DNA of 64,000 nucleotides, taken from NCBI RefSeq assembly GCF_014137995.1, contig NZ_JACGWV010000003.1:248001-312000 (forward strand), given 5' to 3'. A model generated the notes under the pieces. It did no database searches. It saw only the letters and a program-made list of their open reading frames with translations, and was not told the DNA's origin. Shown here piece by piece: positions 44,157 to 52,910 of the stretch; the first letter of the stretch is position 1; the number at the start of each line of letters is the position of its first letter. The stretch comes from Promicromonospora sukumoe. Its GTDB lineage: Bacteria > Actinomycetota > Actinomycetes > Actinomycetales > Cellulomonadaceae. The translations under genes were made by a program, and so were the position numbers.

Positions 44157-44936
44157 ATGGTCAGCACGGTGGGTGGTGTCCGGCCCGATCCAGGTCGGGT
44201 GATCGGGGTGGTCGGGGCGTGCGGCGGCGCGGGCGCCTCGGTGGTGGCCGCGTGCGTGGCCCACGGCCTGCGGCGCGGCGGGGAGCGGGCCACGCTCGTG
44301 GACCTCGACACGCACGCACCGGGAGCGGACCTGCTCCTCGGGTCCGACGGCGGACGCGGCGCCCGCTGGCCGGACCTCGTCGAGGCGCGTGGGGAGGTCG
44401 ACGGCATCGGCGTGGTCGCGGCGCTGCCCCGCTGGGGCGCGGTACCCGTGCTGAGCGGCACGGCGACGGGAGCGCCGCCGCACGACGACGTGGTGCTCGG
44501 TGTCTGCCGGGGGCTGGTCCGGGCGGGCGAGACGCTGGTGCTCGACCTGCCGCGGCCTGGCGCCTGGGGGACCGCCACCCGGCGGGACGATGCGTCCTCT
44601 CCGGCGGGTGCCGGGACCGCGGTCCGGACGCTGCTCGCCGCGTGCGACACGGTGCTGCTCGTGGTGCCGCTGACGCTGCCCGCGACCGTCGGGGCGCAGC
44701 CGGTTCGCGACGCGCTCCGGGAAGCCGGCGTGCCCGACGTGCGGCTGGTGGTGCGCGGCCCGGCGCCCGGAGCGGTCGACCAGGACGACGTCTCCGCGGC
44801 GCTGGGACTCCCCGTCGCCGCGGCGGTGGACCGGGACGGCGGGCTGGCCCGGGCGATCGAGCGCGGCGAGGGCCCGGCCGTGTCGCGCAGGACGACGCTC
44901 GGCCGCTTCGCGACCGACGTGGCGGCCGCCCTGTGA
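44157..44936 (+). CDS. ssd: Ssd/CpaE-like septum-site/pilus assembly protein
   Basis: A 259-residue ParA/MinD-superfamily protein. The nucleotide-binding loop is VVGACGGAGASVVA, a deviant Walker A lacking the usual Lys-Thr. VDLDTHAPGADLLLG is the second motif. In M. tuberculosis Ssd influences septum formation; in tad loci the CpaE/TadZ-like protein positions the pilus apparatus. It is the first gene of the tad operon; its stop overlaps the tadA GTG. ATG 44157 is favoured over GTG 44154 for spacing to GGGGAGG. Confidence 0.85.
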   Translation: MVSTVGGVRPDPGRVIGVVGACGGAGASVVAACVAHGLRRGGERATLVDLDTHAPGADLLLGSDGGRGARWPDLVEARGEVDGIGVVAALPRWGAVPVLSGTATGAPPHDDVVLGVCRGLVRAGETLVLDLPRPGAWGTATRRDDASSPAGAGTAVRTLLAACDTVLLVVPLTLPATVGAQPVRDALREAGVPDVRLVVRGPAPGAVDQDDVSAALGLPVAAAVDRDGGLARAIERGEGPAVSRRTTLGRFATDVAAAL

Positions 44937-46093
44937 GCGCGCCCCTGGTCGAGGCCTCCCTGCTCGACGACGTCCGTGCCCGGATCGCGACCGGCCGCGC
45001 CGACGCCGGCGCGGCCGTGCGGGACGCCGTCCGGGACTCCGGGCGGGTGCTCGGCTCCGACGCGCTGCGGGACCTGGATCGCGCGGCCCGGGCCGAGCTC
45101 ACCGGCGCGGGTCCGCTGCAGCCGCTGCTCGACGCCGCCGACGTGACCGACGTTCTGGTCAACGGCCCCCGCGACGTGTGGGTCGAGCGGGGCACCGGCC
45201 TGGAGCGGGTCGCGATCGACCTGGGGTCGGCGGCCGAGGTGCGGGCGCTCGCCGTCCGCCTCGCCGCCCTCGGCGGGCAACGCCTCGACGACGCCTGCCC
45301 CACCGTGGACGCCCGCCTGCCCGACGGCACCCGGCTGCACGCCGTGCTCGAACCCCTCGCCGAGACGGGCGCCCTCATCTCCCTGCGCGTCCTGCGGACC
45401 CATGCGTTCACGCTCGACGAGCTCGTGGCCGGCGACGCCCTGCCGCGTCAGTGGGTCGGCCTGCTGCGATCCCTCGTGCAGGGCCGGGCGAACGTGCTGA
45501 TCAGCGGGGGCACGGGCACCGGCAAGACCACCCTGTTGTCGGCCCTGCTCTCCCTGGTGCCGCACGGCGAACGCGTCGTGACCGTCGAGGAGGCACGCGA
45601 GCTGCGGCCCACGCACCCGCACGTGGTGCACCTGGCCGCGCGGCGTCCCAACGTCGAGGGCGCCGGCGCCGTGGACCTCGCCGACCTGGTGCGCAACGCC
45701 CTGCGTATGCGACCGGACCGGATCGTGCTCGGCGAGTGCCGCGGCGCCGAGGTGCGCGAGGTGCTCATGGCGATGAACACGGGGCACGACGGCGGCTTCG
45801 CGACCCTGCACGCCAACGCCGTCGCCGTGGTGCCGGCCCGGCTGGAGGCGCTCGCGGGCCTGGCCGGCATGACCCGGGAGGCGGTGGCCGCACAGGCCGT
45901 CGGGGCGCTCGACGTGGTGCTGCACCTGCGGCGCGGACACGGGACGCGGTACCTGGCGGAGATCGGTCTGGTCGGCCGCGGCCCGGGCGGGGAGCTCGAG
46001 GTGCGCGCCGCCGCGCGCTGGGAACCCGGCGTGGGCTGCACCGCGGACCCGGGCGCGTGGGACGAGCTCGTGGGGAGGTACGGGCCGTGGTGA
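44933..46093 (+). CDS. tadA: TadA/CpaF secretion ATPase
   Basis: A 386-residue hexameric ATPase that powers Flp-type pilus assembly. Walker A is ISGGTGTGKTTLLSALL (about residue 192), the Asp box region is VTVEEARELRP, Walker B is RIVLGECRGAEVREVL, and the His box is HDGGFATLHANA. The N-terminal domain carries DVLVNGPRDVWVERG. It overlaps ssd upstream (GTGA) and the tadBC gene downstream by four bases, indicating a tightly packed operon. Confidence 0.95.
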   Translation: MSAPLVEASLLDDVRARIATGRADAGAAVRDAVRDSGRVLGSDALRDLDRAARAELTGAGPLQPLLDAADVTDVLVNGPRDVWVERGTGLERVAIDLGSAAEVRALAVRLAALGGQRLDDACPTVDARLPDGTRLHAVLEPLAETGALISLRVLRTHAFTLDELVAGDALPRQWVGLLRSLVQGRANVLISGGTGTGKTTLLSALLSLVPHGERVVTVEEARELRPTHPHVVHLAARRPNVEGAGAVDLADLVRNALRMRPDRIVLGECRGAEVREVLMAMNTGHDGGFATLHANAVAVVPARLEALAGLAGMTREAVAAQAVGALDVVLHLRRGHGTRYLAEIGLVGRGPGGELEVRAAARWEPGVGCTADPGAWDELVGRYGPW

Positions 46094-47256
46094 GCGTCGT
46101 GGAGTCGTCGGGTGTGGGCCTGCTCGTCGCGGTCGGCGTGTGGCTGGTGCTGGCGCGCGGTGGCCGGAGAGTGCGGGAGGTGCTGGGGGCTGGTGCTGGT
46201 TCGGCTCTTGGTCCCGACTCGGCTTCTGGTCCCGGTTCGCGGGCGGGCCGCGGTTCTGCCGACACGCCTGGCGTTGGCGCGGGCGAACGGGTCCGTGCCC
46301 GACCAGGCCTCGGGGACGGGGCCGGCCGAGGAGCGCGCGGTGACGTCCGGGTGATCGTGCTCCAGGTGGTCGCGCTGCTCAAGGCGGGCTCACCGCCCGG
46401 TGCCGCGTGGTCGCGTGCGGCAGGCGTAGGCGTGGACCTCGCGGGCGTGCCCGACGTCGACGAGCTGGCCCGGGTGCTCGGTGACCGCCACGCGCAGGCG
46501 GTGGTCGCGGCGACCCGGCTCGCGCTCGACGTCGGGGCCCCGCTCGGCCGGGTCCTGGAGCAGGTCGCCGCCACGCTCGCCGCGGAGGCCGAGGCACAGG
46601 CCGAGCGGGACGCGGCGCTCGCCGGTCCCCGGACGACGGGGCGGCTGCTCATGTGGCTGCCGATCGCCGGCGGGTTCCTCGGGTGGGTCCTCGGCGCCGA
46701 CCCGGTGGGCACGGCCACGGACGGCGGCATCGGGACGGCGGCGGTGGGGACCGGGGCGGTGCTGCTCGTGGCGGGACGGGTCTGGTCCGACCGGCTGGTC
46801 GCCGCCGCGCGCGGCGCGGACCGGTCCGGCGTGGACGTCCAGGTGGTGCTGGAGCTCGTCGCGGCCGCGCTGAGGTCGGGGGCGGGGGTGCCGCGCGCGC
46901 TGCGGGCGGTCGGCACGGCAGTCGGCGAACCCGACGGGCAGGTGCTGACGCGTGCCGCGCACTCGCTCGTGCTCGGTTCGGCCTGGGAGCGGGCGTGGGC
47001 CCGTGCGCCCGCAGCGCTGGGTCCGATGGTCCGTGCGCTCCGCGGTGCGTGGCTCGACGGCGCGGCACCGGGTGAGGCGCTGCGTGCCGCGGGAGCCGAG
47101 GTGCGGCACGAGCGGAGCGCCGCGAGCCGGACCGCCGCCGCCCGGCTCGGGGTACGCCTCGTGCTGCCGCTCGGCGTCTGCTACCTGCCGGCCTTCGTGC
47201 TGGTGGGGCTGGTCCCGGTGCTGCTGGCGCTGGGGATCGACCTGCTCAGGGGCTGA
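46090..47256 (+). CDS. Fused TadB-TadC inner-membrane platform protein
   Basis: A 388-residue protein with two T2SSF domains that are usually on separate TadB and TadC chains. Domain 1 (about 80-190) has VVALLKAGSPPGAAWSRAAG and the helix LEQVAATLAAEAEAQAERDA, then membrane segments at about 193-235. Domain 2 (about 250-350) has LELVAAALRSGAGVPRALRA and ends in a membrane pair with CYLPAFVLVGLVPVLLAL. A Gly/Ala/Pro low-complexity linker lies at about 33-78. It forms the platform for pilin assembly. GTG 46090 overlaps the tadA stop. Confidence 0.85.
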   Translation: MSVVESSGVGLLVAVGVWLVLARGGRRVREVLGAGAGSALGPDSASGPGSRAGRGSADTPGVGAGERVRARPGLGDGAGRGARGDVRVIVLQVVALLKAGSPPGAAWSRAAGVGVDLAGVPDVDELARVLGDRHAQAVVAATRLALDVGAPLGRVLEQVAATLAAEAEAQAERDAALAGPRTTGRLLMWLPIAGGFLGWVLGADPVGTATDGGIGTAAVGTGAVLLVAGRVWSDRLVAAARGADRSGVDVQVVLELVAAALRSGAGVPRALRAVGTAVGEPDGQVLTRAAHSLVLGSAWERAWARAPAALGPMVRALRGAWLDGAAPGEALRAAGAEVRHERSAASRTAAARLGVRLVLPLGVCYLPAFVLVGLVPVLLALGIDLLRG

Positions 47257-47263
47257 GCCATGG

Positions 47264-47291
47264 GCCGGGCGCCAGGCGGCTGGCGCCCGGC
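47264..47291 (+). terminator. Stem-loop between tadBC and the pilin gene
   Basis: An 11-bp perfect stem (47264-47274 with 47281-47291) with a six-base loop begins eight bases after the tadBC stop. It may attenuate transcription or protect the downstream mRNA, letting the pilin gene be expressed at a different level. Confidence 0.5.
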
Positions 47292-47429
47292 AGAAGACGA
47301 GGACTTCGGCGTGCTCGCGCACGCCGGTGCCGTCCGCCGTGCGGCGGACGGGGCCCGCTCCGGTGGGCCGTACAGGGTGCCCGCGTGCCGGCCGAGAGGC
47401 CGGGTGCGGGCGAGGAGGAAGGAGAAGAC

Positions 47430-47648
47430 ATGACGATCTCGACAGCGGTGGCCTGTCCTGAGCCGGAGGACCGGTCGCCGACGGAGGCCGGCACGCCCGA
47501 CCCGGAGAGCGGGCTGGCCACGGCCGAGTACGCGATCGCGACGCTCGCGGCGGCCGCCTTCGCGGGCGCGCTGATGGCGGTGCTGAAGGGCGGCGACGTG
47601 AAGGGGATGCTCACGTCGCTCATCCAGTCGGCGCTGACGGCCGGCTGA
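47430..47648 (+). CDS. Flp-type pilin (DUF4244)
   Basis: A 72-residue pilin precursor. An acidic leader ends in DPESGLATAEYAIATLAAAA, the signature of the actinobacterial DUF4244 family: a Gly-x-x-T-x-E-Y motif at the prepilin cleavage site followed by one hydrophobic helix. The C-terminal end is short. It is preceded by GAGGAGGAAGGAG and by a 173-base gap with a hairpin, which suits high expression of the structural subunit. Confidence 0.88.
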   Translation: MTISTAVACPEPEDRSPTEAGTPDPESGLATAEYAIATLAAAAFAGALMAVLKGGDVKGMLTSLIQSALTAG

Positions 47649-47651
47649 CCC

Positions 47652-47996
47652 ATGGCACAGCGTGAGTCGGAACGCGGCACGGTCACGGCCGAGCTGGCCC
47701 TCGGGCTGCCGGTCGTCGTCCTCGTGCTGGTCGCCGTGCTCACCCTCGCGGCCGCGTCCACGGCGCAGATGCGCGCCCTGGACGCGGCCCGCGCGGGGGC
47801 GCGGGCGGTCGCGATCGGAGAGCAGGAGTCGGTCGTGGCGGCGACTGTCGCACGGGTGGGCGGTCCCGAGGCCGAGATGTCGCTCGCGAGGGAGGGCGAG
47901 TGGGTGCGGGTCACCGTCAGCCGGCCGGTCGCGGGCAGCTGGGTGTCCGGACCCCTGCGGGCCACGGGTACGGCCGCGGCATGGGTCGAGCCGTGA
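47652..47996 (+). CDS. TadE-family minor pilin
   Basis: A 114-residue membrane-anchored protein. RGTVTAELALGLPVVVLVLV is the TadE pattern of a short basic leader, Gly, Thr, and a Glu five residues into the hydrophobic helix (about 10-35). The rest is a soluble beta-rich domain ending in RATGTAAAWVEP. It is four bases after the flp stop and overlaps the next gene. Confidence 0.85.
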   Translation: MAQRESERGTVTAELALGLPVVVLVLVAVLTLAAASTAQMRALDAARAGARAVAIGEQESVVAATVARVGGPEAEMSLAREGEWVRVTVSRPVAGSWVSGPLRATGTAAAWVEP

Positions 47997-48427
47997 GGCC
48001 CGGGCGCGACGCGGGGCGGGAAGCCGGGCGTGGTCTGAGGCGTGACCTCGACTGCCACCCGCGGCGCGACCCCGAGCGTGGGGCCGGGACCGTCCTGGTG
48101 CTGGGGGTCGTCGCTGCGGCGCTGCTCCTCGCGGTCGGCATCGCCGCGCTCGGCGCGGCCCAGAACGCCCGAGGGGCCGCGCAGGCGGCGGCCGACCTCG
48201 GCGCGCTCGCAGGCGCCACCGCACTGCGCGACGGGTTCGACCCGTGCGGGACGGCGGGTGCGGCCGTGACCCGGAACGGCGCGGAGCTCGCGGCGTGCGA
48301 GGTGCTCGGCGGGGGAGTGGTGCGGGTCGTCGCGACACGGGCGGCCGTCGGGCCCGCCGGTGAGCTCGGTTCGGCACGAGCGACCGCGCGGGCGGGACCG
48401 CGTGAGTCCGCGACGGCGCGGCCCTGA
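47993..48427 (+). CDS. Rv3654c-like TadE/TadG-like protein
   Basis: A 144-residue protein with a basic N-terminus of about 30 residues, then RGAGTVLVLGVVAAALLLAV, which forms one membrane helix of the Rv3654c family, and AQAAADLGALAGATAL, the classic TadG-like segment. A small soluble domain with two Cys follows. GTG 47993 overlaps the tadE stop (GTGA). It is the last gene of the locus. Confidence 0.82.
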   Translation: MRPGRDAGREAGRGLRRDLDCHPRRDPERGAGTVLVLGVVAAALLLAVGIAALGAAQNARGAAQAAADLGALAGATALRDGFDPCGTAGAAVTRNGAELAACEVLGGGVVRVVATRAAVGPAGELGSARATARAGPRESATARP

Positions 48428-48466
48428 GCGTCAGCCAGCCGAATCTCGAACGGAAAAGGTGATGAC

Positions 48467-48494
48467 GTGATACCCCTACGGATCGTAGTATCAC
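48467..48494 (+). promoter_or_regulatory. Nested palindromic operator and leaderless promoter of the ABC operon
   Basis: GTGATAC-CCC-TACG-GAT-CGTA-GTATCAC is a two-layer inverted repeat: perfect outer 7-bp arms and inner 4-bp arms. TAGTAT at 48486-48491 inside it is a good -10 box whose start point would fall on or next to the ATG at 48499. A -35-like TGACG lies about 18 bases upstream. Binding of a dimer would block the promoter. Confidence 0.6.
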
Positions 48495-48498
48495 TGCT

Positions 48499-49578
48499 AT
48501 GGATGATACGGAGAGTGCGATGACCGCACGGAGCGAGTCTCCGCCGTCGGGCGACGTCGCGCTCGACGTGCGTGACCTCCGGATGCGATACGGGACGAAG
48601 GACGTGCTCAAGGGCGTGTCCTTCACGGCGCAGCGCGGCGAGGTCGTCGCGCTGCTCGGGCCCAACGGGGCGGGCAAGACCACCACGATCGAGATCCTCG
48701 AGGGCTTCCGCATGCGGTCGGCCGGCGAGGTCTCGGTGCTCGGGCAGGACCCGGCGCACGGCGACGAGGCGTGGCGCGCGCGGCTCGGCGTCGTGCTGCA
48801 GTCGTGGCGGGACCACGGCCGGTGGCGGGTCCGGGACCTGCTCGGCTATCTCGCCCGCTTCTACACTCCCTACTCGACCGCCGAGGTTTCCCGGCCGTGG
48901 GACGTGGACGAGCTGATCAAGGTGGTCGGGCTCGCGGAACAGTCCAGGGCCAAGGTCCAGACACTCTCGGGCGGGCAGCGGCGGCGGCTGGACGTGGCGA
49001 TCGGGATCGTCGGGCGGCCGGAACTGGTGTTCCTGGACGAGCCGACGGCGGGCTTCGACCCGCACGCCCGGCGCGAGTTCCACGACCTGGTGCACCGCCT
49101 GGCCGACTTCGAGAACACGACGGTCCTGCTCACCACGCACGACCTCGACGAGGCCGAGAAGCTCGCGGACCGCATCCTGGTGCTCGACGGCGGCGAGATC
49201 GTCGCCAACGGGTCGGCGGACCAGCTCGCCAGGGAGCTGACCACCCAGGCGGAGGTGCGCTGGACGTCCGGCGGGCACCGGAACGTCCACGCGGTGGCCG
49301 AGGGGGACCCCACGGAGTTCGTCCGCCGGCTGCTGGCGAGCGACCTGGGCGTCACGGAGCTCGAGGTCAGGCGGGCCAGCCTGGAGGACACCTACATGTC
49401 TCTCGTCCACCGGGCCGAGACCTACCAGCCGGGGTCGGACGACGCCGGGGCGGCCCGCGCCGACCAGGCCGGGGCCGACCACGGCGAGACCGACCAGGAC
49501 CAGGCCGGTCCGGGTCCGGACGAAGGCGGCCGGACCGACCAGGACCGGGCCGAGCAGAACGAGGGGGTGCAGTCATGA
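48499..49578 (+). CDS. ABC transporter ATP-binding protein
   Basis: A 359-residue ATPase of an ABC-2 type exporter. Walker A is LLGPNGAGKTTTIE, the Q-loop is VVLQSWRDHGRW, the signature is LSGGQRRRLDVAIG, Walker B is ELVFLDEPTAG and the switch is TTHDLDEAE. The C-terminal 50 residues are an unusual Asp/Gln/Gly-rich tail with DQA/DQD repeats. The start may be leaderless ATG 48499, or ATG 48520, which has GGAGAG upstream. It overlaps the permease by four bases. Confidence 0.93.
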   Translation: MDDTESAMTARSESPPSGDVALDVRDLRMRYGTKDVLKGVSFTAQRGEVVALLGPNGAGKTTTIEILEGFRMRSAGEVSVLGQDPAHGDEAWRARLGVVLQSWRDHGRWRVRDLLGYLARFYTPYSTAEVSRPWDVDELIKVVGLAEQSRAKVQTLSGGQRRRLDVAIGIVGRPELVFLDEPTAGFDPHARREFHDLVHRLADFENTTVLLTTHDLDEAEKLADRILVLDGGEIVANGSADQLARELTTQAEVRWTSGGHRNVHAVAEGDPTEFVRRLLASDLGVTELEVRRASLEDTYMSLVHRAETYQPGSDDAGAARADQAGADHGETDQDQAGPGPDEGGRTDQDRAEQNEGVQS

Positions 49579-50459
49579 CGATGACCGAGACCGCGGCCAG
49601 GGGCACGCGGAACGACGCGCGCTGGGCGGCCGTCCGCGCGGGGCTGACCCGTGGCTGGCTCGAGACCAAGTACTCGATCCAGGAGCCGAGCGATCTCGTC
49701 TGGATCCTCGCGTTCCCCGTGATCTACGCGGTGGTCCTGCTGTTCATGCGGGGCAGCACCATCCCCGGCACGGACTTCGCGCTCGGCGCCATGGTGCTGC
49801 CGAGCCTCGTCGGCATGAGCATCGCGTTCGGCGGGCTCACCGGTCCGGCCAGCACGATCGCCGTCGACCGGGAGGACGGGACGCTGCTCCGGGCCAAGGC
49901 GACCCCCAACGGGATGCTCGGCTACCTCGTCGGCAAGATCCTGATGTTCGCGCTCACCACGCTGGTGAGCCTGCTCGTCCTGATCATCCCCGCCGTCACG
50001 GTCGCGGGGGATCTGCGGCTCGACGGCCGCACCTTCGTCCTGCTGACCCTGATCTTCCTGGTCGGGATGATCGCCACCGTGCCGATCAGCGTCGCGCTCG
50101 GGTCGCTGTTCAAGAGCGCCTCGCAGACGGGGCTGCTGTTCCTGGGCTCGATGCTCCTGATCGTGCCGTCGGGGATCTTCTACCCGATCACCGCGCTGCC
50201 CGAGTGGCTGCAGTGGGTGGGGCAGGCGTTCCCCTACTACTGGCTCGGGCTGGGTGCCCGGTCGGCGATGCTCCCGGAGAGCATGGTCGTGGCCGAGATC
50301 GGCGAGTCGTGGCGCACGTTCGAGATGTTCGCGGTGCTCGGCCTCTGGGCGGTTGTGGGTATGGTGCTCGCGCCGATCGTGCTTCGCAGGATGGCCCGCA
50401 GGGAGTCGGGTTCCACAGTGGCGGCGGCGCGGGAGCGTTACATGTCCAAGGGGTACTGA
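49575..50459 (+). CDS. ABC-2 type permease
   Basis: A 294-residue membrane protein with six predicted helices. DREDGTLLRAKATPNGMLGYLV is the ABC-2 pattern after helix 2, and FLGSMLLIVPSGIFYPITAL with LPEWLQWVGQAFPYYW is the conserved helix 5-6 region. Together with the ATPase it forms an exporter, likely for a drug or lipid-like compound. ATGA overlaps the ATPase stop. Confidence 0.92.
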   Translation: MTMTETAARGTRNDARWAAVRAGLTRGWLETKYSIQEPSDLVWILAFPVIYAVVLLFMRGSTIPGTDFALGAMVLPSLVGMSIAFGGLTGPASTIAVDREDGTLLRAKATPNGMLGYLVGKILMFALTTLVSLLVLIIPAVTVAGDLRLDGRTFVLLTLIFLVGMIATVPISVALGSLFKSASQTGLLFLGSMLLIVPSGIFYPITALPEWLQWVGQAFPYYWLGLGARSAMLPESMVVAEIGESWRTFEMFAVLGLWAVVGMVLAPIVLRRMARRESGSTVAAARERYMSKGY

Positions 50460-50463
50460 GCTG

Positions 50464-50697
50464 GTGGCGGAGCAGTCCGACGTCGTCCACAACCGCATCG
50501 CGATGCTGCGCGCCGAACGTGGCGTCTCGCGGCGCGAGCTCGCCGACGCGCTCGGCGTGCACTACCAGACCGTGGGCTACCTCGAACGGGGTGAGTACAG
50601 CCCGTCGCTGTTCCTCGCGCTGCGGATCGCGGAGTACTTCGGCGTCGCGGTCGAGGTCGTGTTCTCGACGAGCCCGTTCAAGCGGCTGGGGGAGTAG
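50464..50697 (+). CDS. XRE-family regulator of the ABC operon
   Basis: A 77-residue Cro/C1-type protein made almost only of a helix-turn-helix: IAMLRAERGVSRRELADALG, then VHYQTVGYLERGEYSPSLFL. Small regulators of this subtype are often the last gene of ABC-2 exporter operons. It starts at GTG 50464, four bases after the permease stop. The nested palindrome at 48467-48494 is its most likely target. Confidence 0.88.
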   Translation: MAEQSDVVHNRIAMLRAERGVSRRELADALGVHYQTVGYLERGEYSPSLFLALRIAEYFGVAVEVVFSTSPFKRLGE

Positions 50698-50703
50698 CGC
50701 CCG

Positions 50704-50753
50704 GCGCGCCGCGGCGACGCCCTCGCGACGGCGAGAGCAGCACCGCGGCGCGC
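50704..50753. terminator. Stem-loop between the XRE gene and the convergent peptidase gene
   Basis: Perfect 11-bp arms 50704-50714 and 50743-50753 enclose a smaller CTCGC/GCGAG hairpin. The element lies seven bases after the regulator stop and four before the peptidase stop. Confidence 0.65.
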
Positions 50754-50757
50754 GCCG

Positions 50758-52767
50758 TCATCGCGGCACGACCACCCGCGGCTCGGGCAGGAGCGCCGAC
50801 CGGCTGACGTCGTCGGCCTCCGGCACGAGGCTGCGGCCCGGTGCGAAGCTCTTCATCGGGCCGGACACGGGCAGGTTGAGCGTCGTCGCGCCGAGGTCGA
50901 TCGAGTACTGCGTCGCGGCGCGGTCCACGGTCACGGTGGCGCCCCGGTCGGTGCCCATGACCACGAGCCCGAGCTGGTGCCCCGCCGGGACGACCAGGTC
51001 GTTGGTCTGCATCTCGACCGTCACGGTGTGCGTGCCGGCGCCGTCGAGCCGGGCCCAGCCGCGGCCCAGCACCTGCAGCTCCGTCGACCCGATGTTGCGG
51101 ACCACGTCGCGGTAGCAGCCGTCGTCGACCCCGGCGGACTCGCCGTAGCAGGACTCGGTGCCGAGCGTCGTCGCGCCGTCGCCCGAGGTGAGCACGCGGT
51201 CCATCACGCCGTAGTCCACGAGGCCCACCGTGATCTGGCCGGTCGGCGCCCCGTGGGTCACGGTCGTCGTGACGGACGCCGCCCCCGACAGCCGCAGGTC
51301 GTCGGTCAGCGTCCCGGTGCGGAACAGCAGGCGGTTCGGGTTGGTGCCCGCGGCCAGCGCGGTGTTGAAGGTCTGGTTCGGGGCGTTCACCCAGCCGGCG
51401 TCGGCCGCCCGGCCGCGCGCGCCGAGGGCGAGGCTGCCGTCCGCGCGGGGCCGCAGCTTTGCCGTGCGGTCCGTGACCGGCCAGCTCCGTGAGGTGACCA
51501 CCTCGTTCGGGGCCACCTCGACCCGCACCGCCGGCTCGTCGTCGATGCCGTTGTCGATGTCGAGCAGCTCGTGGTCGAACCAGCGGTGCAGCGTGTCCAC
51601 CCACTCGGCGCGGTCGGAGTCGAACGGGTCCACGTGGCCCAGCCGCGTGAGCCAGAGCTTGCGCTGCACACCCTGTTCGCCGAGCGCCGTCCACCAGCGG
51701 GAGAAGTTCGGCGTGTCCACGTTGGTGTCCTGCGCGCCGTGCACCACGAACACGCTGGCGGTGACCTGCGAGGCGTCGAAGAGGGAGCCCGATCGGTAGT
51801 CGCGCTCGTCCCAGAAGGCGTTGTGGGCGCCCGACGCGTCGTCGCCCGCCGTGTTCATCGCCTCGGTGATCGCCGTGCAGTCGGTCGCGATGTGGCGGCC
51901 GCCGGCCACGTAGCCCATGAGGAAGCGTGGGTAGTTGGCCGAGAACGGCAGGCCCTGCGCCCGGTCGTAGTCGTACCAGGAGCTGATCGCGCCGATCGGC
52001 ACGATGGTCTCCAGCCCCTCGACGCCGGTCGCGGCCACGCCGTTGGCGAGCGTCCCGTCGTAGGACTTGCCGATCATGCCGGTCTTCCCCGTCGACCAGT
52101 CGGCGACCACGGGCTCACCGGTGTCCGGGTCCACCGCCGTCGCCCTGCCGTTCAGCCAGTCCACGACGGCCTTCACCGAGAGGACGTCGGACGGGCCGCC
52201 GTGGTCCGTGCAGCCCGTCGACCAGCCGGTCCCGGCCATGTCGACCGCCACGTACGCGTACCCGCGCGGCACGAACCAGTTGTCGTAGTAGAGCGGGAAC
52301 AGCGAGGGGTCGCCGTCGGCGTCGTACTCCTTGAGCTCGCTCTCGTTGCCGCGACCGCAGCACGCGTAGTACGGGCTGGCGTCCATGACGACGGGCACCT
52401 CGGCCACGCCGTCGAGCTCGGCCGGGCGGATGATGTCGGCGCGGATCTGCTCGGGGTCGCCGTCGCCGTCCAGGTCCGGCGCGACGACGTTCACCGACTC
52501 GCGGATCGCGCCCGCGTAGTCGTAGACGGCCGCCGTGACGCCGTCGTCGAGGACGAACGGTTCCTCGGCCGGAACCTCAGCGGCTTGGGCGGTCGCGGCC
52601 GGCCCAGCCGTCGTCGTCGTTGTCGTTGTCGCGAGCGAGCCCGCGGCGCCGGGCAGATCGAGCGGCGCCGCCCCGGCGGGGACGACGCCGGCGGCCAGGG
52701 TGAGCCCGGTGAGCGCGGCGACGGCGGCCGCGGCGACCCGCTTGGCCCGGACGTGGTGGACTCGCAT
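50758..52767 (-). CDS. Secreted Xaa-Pro dipeptidyl-peptidase (S15)
   Basis: A 669-residue exported serine peptidase that removes N-terminal dipeptides with proline in second position. Residues 1 to about 33 are a signal peptide, followed by a Thr/Ala-rich linker. The nucleophile Ser lies in MIGKSYDGTLANG (GxSYxG), the Asp in FVVHGAQDTNVDT, and the His in LTRLGHVDPFDSD. A C-terminal beta-sandwich (about 440-640) completes the S15/X-PDAP architecture. It is monocistronic. Confidence 0.92.
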   Translation of the reverse strand: MRVHHVRAKRVAAAAVAALTGLTLAAGVVPAGAAPLDLPGAAGSLATTTTTTTAGPAATAQAAEVPAEEPFVLDDGVTAAVYDYAGAIRESVNVVAPDLDGDGDPEQIRADIIRPAELDGVAEVPVVMDASPYYACCGRGNESELKEYDADGDPSLFPLYYDNWFVPRGYAYVAVDMAGTGWSTGCTDHGGPSDVLSVKAVVDWLNGRATAVDPDTGEPVVADWSTGKTGMIGKSYDGTLANGVAATGVEGLETIVPIGAISSWYDYDRAQGLPFSANYPRFLMGYVAGGRHIATDCTAITEAMNTAGDDASGAHNAFWDERDYRSGSLFDASQVTASVFVVHGAQDTNVDTPNFSRWWTALGEQGVQRKLWLTRLGHVDPFDSDRAEWVDTLHRWFDHELLDIDNGIDDEPAVRVEVAPNEVVTSRSWPVTDRTAKLRPRADGSLALGARGRAADAGWVNAPNQTFNTALAAGTNPNRLLFRTGTLTDDLRLSGAASVTTTVTHGAPTGQITVGLVDYGVMDRVLTSGDGATTLGTESCYGESAGVDDGCYRDVVRNIGSTELQVLGRGWARLDGAGTHTVTVEMQTNDLVVPAGHQLGLVVMGTDRGATVTVDRAATQYSIDLGATTLNLPVSGPMKSFAPGRSLVPEADDVSRSALLPEPRVVVPR

Positions 52768-52910
52768 CGGCGTGCTCCCTTGCGACGAACGGCCTGGTCG
52801 AAAGGGAACATAACGGGTGAATGTCGCTGACGGAAGACCGCTCCGTTACGACGCGGTAAGCGGCTGCGACCCGCCGGCTACCCCGCCAGTTGCTCCGCCT
52901 ACGGCCTCGC

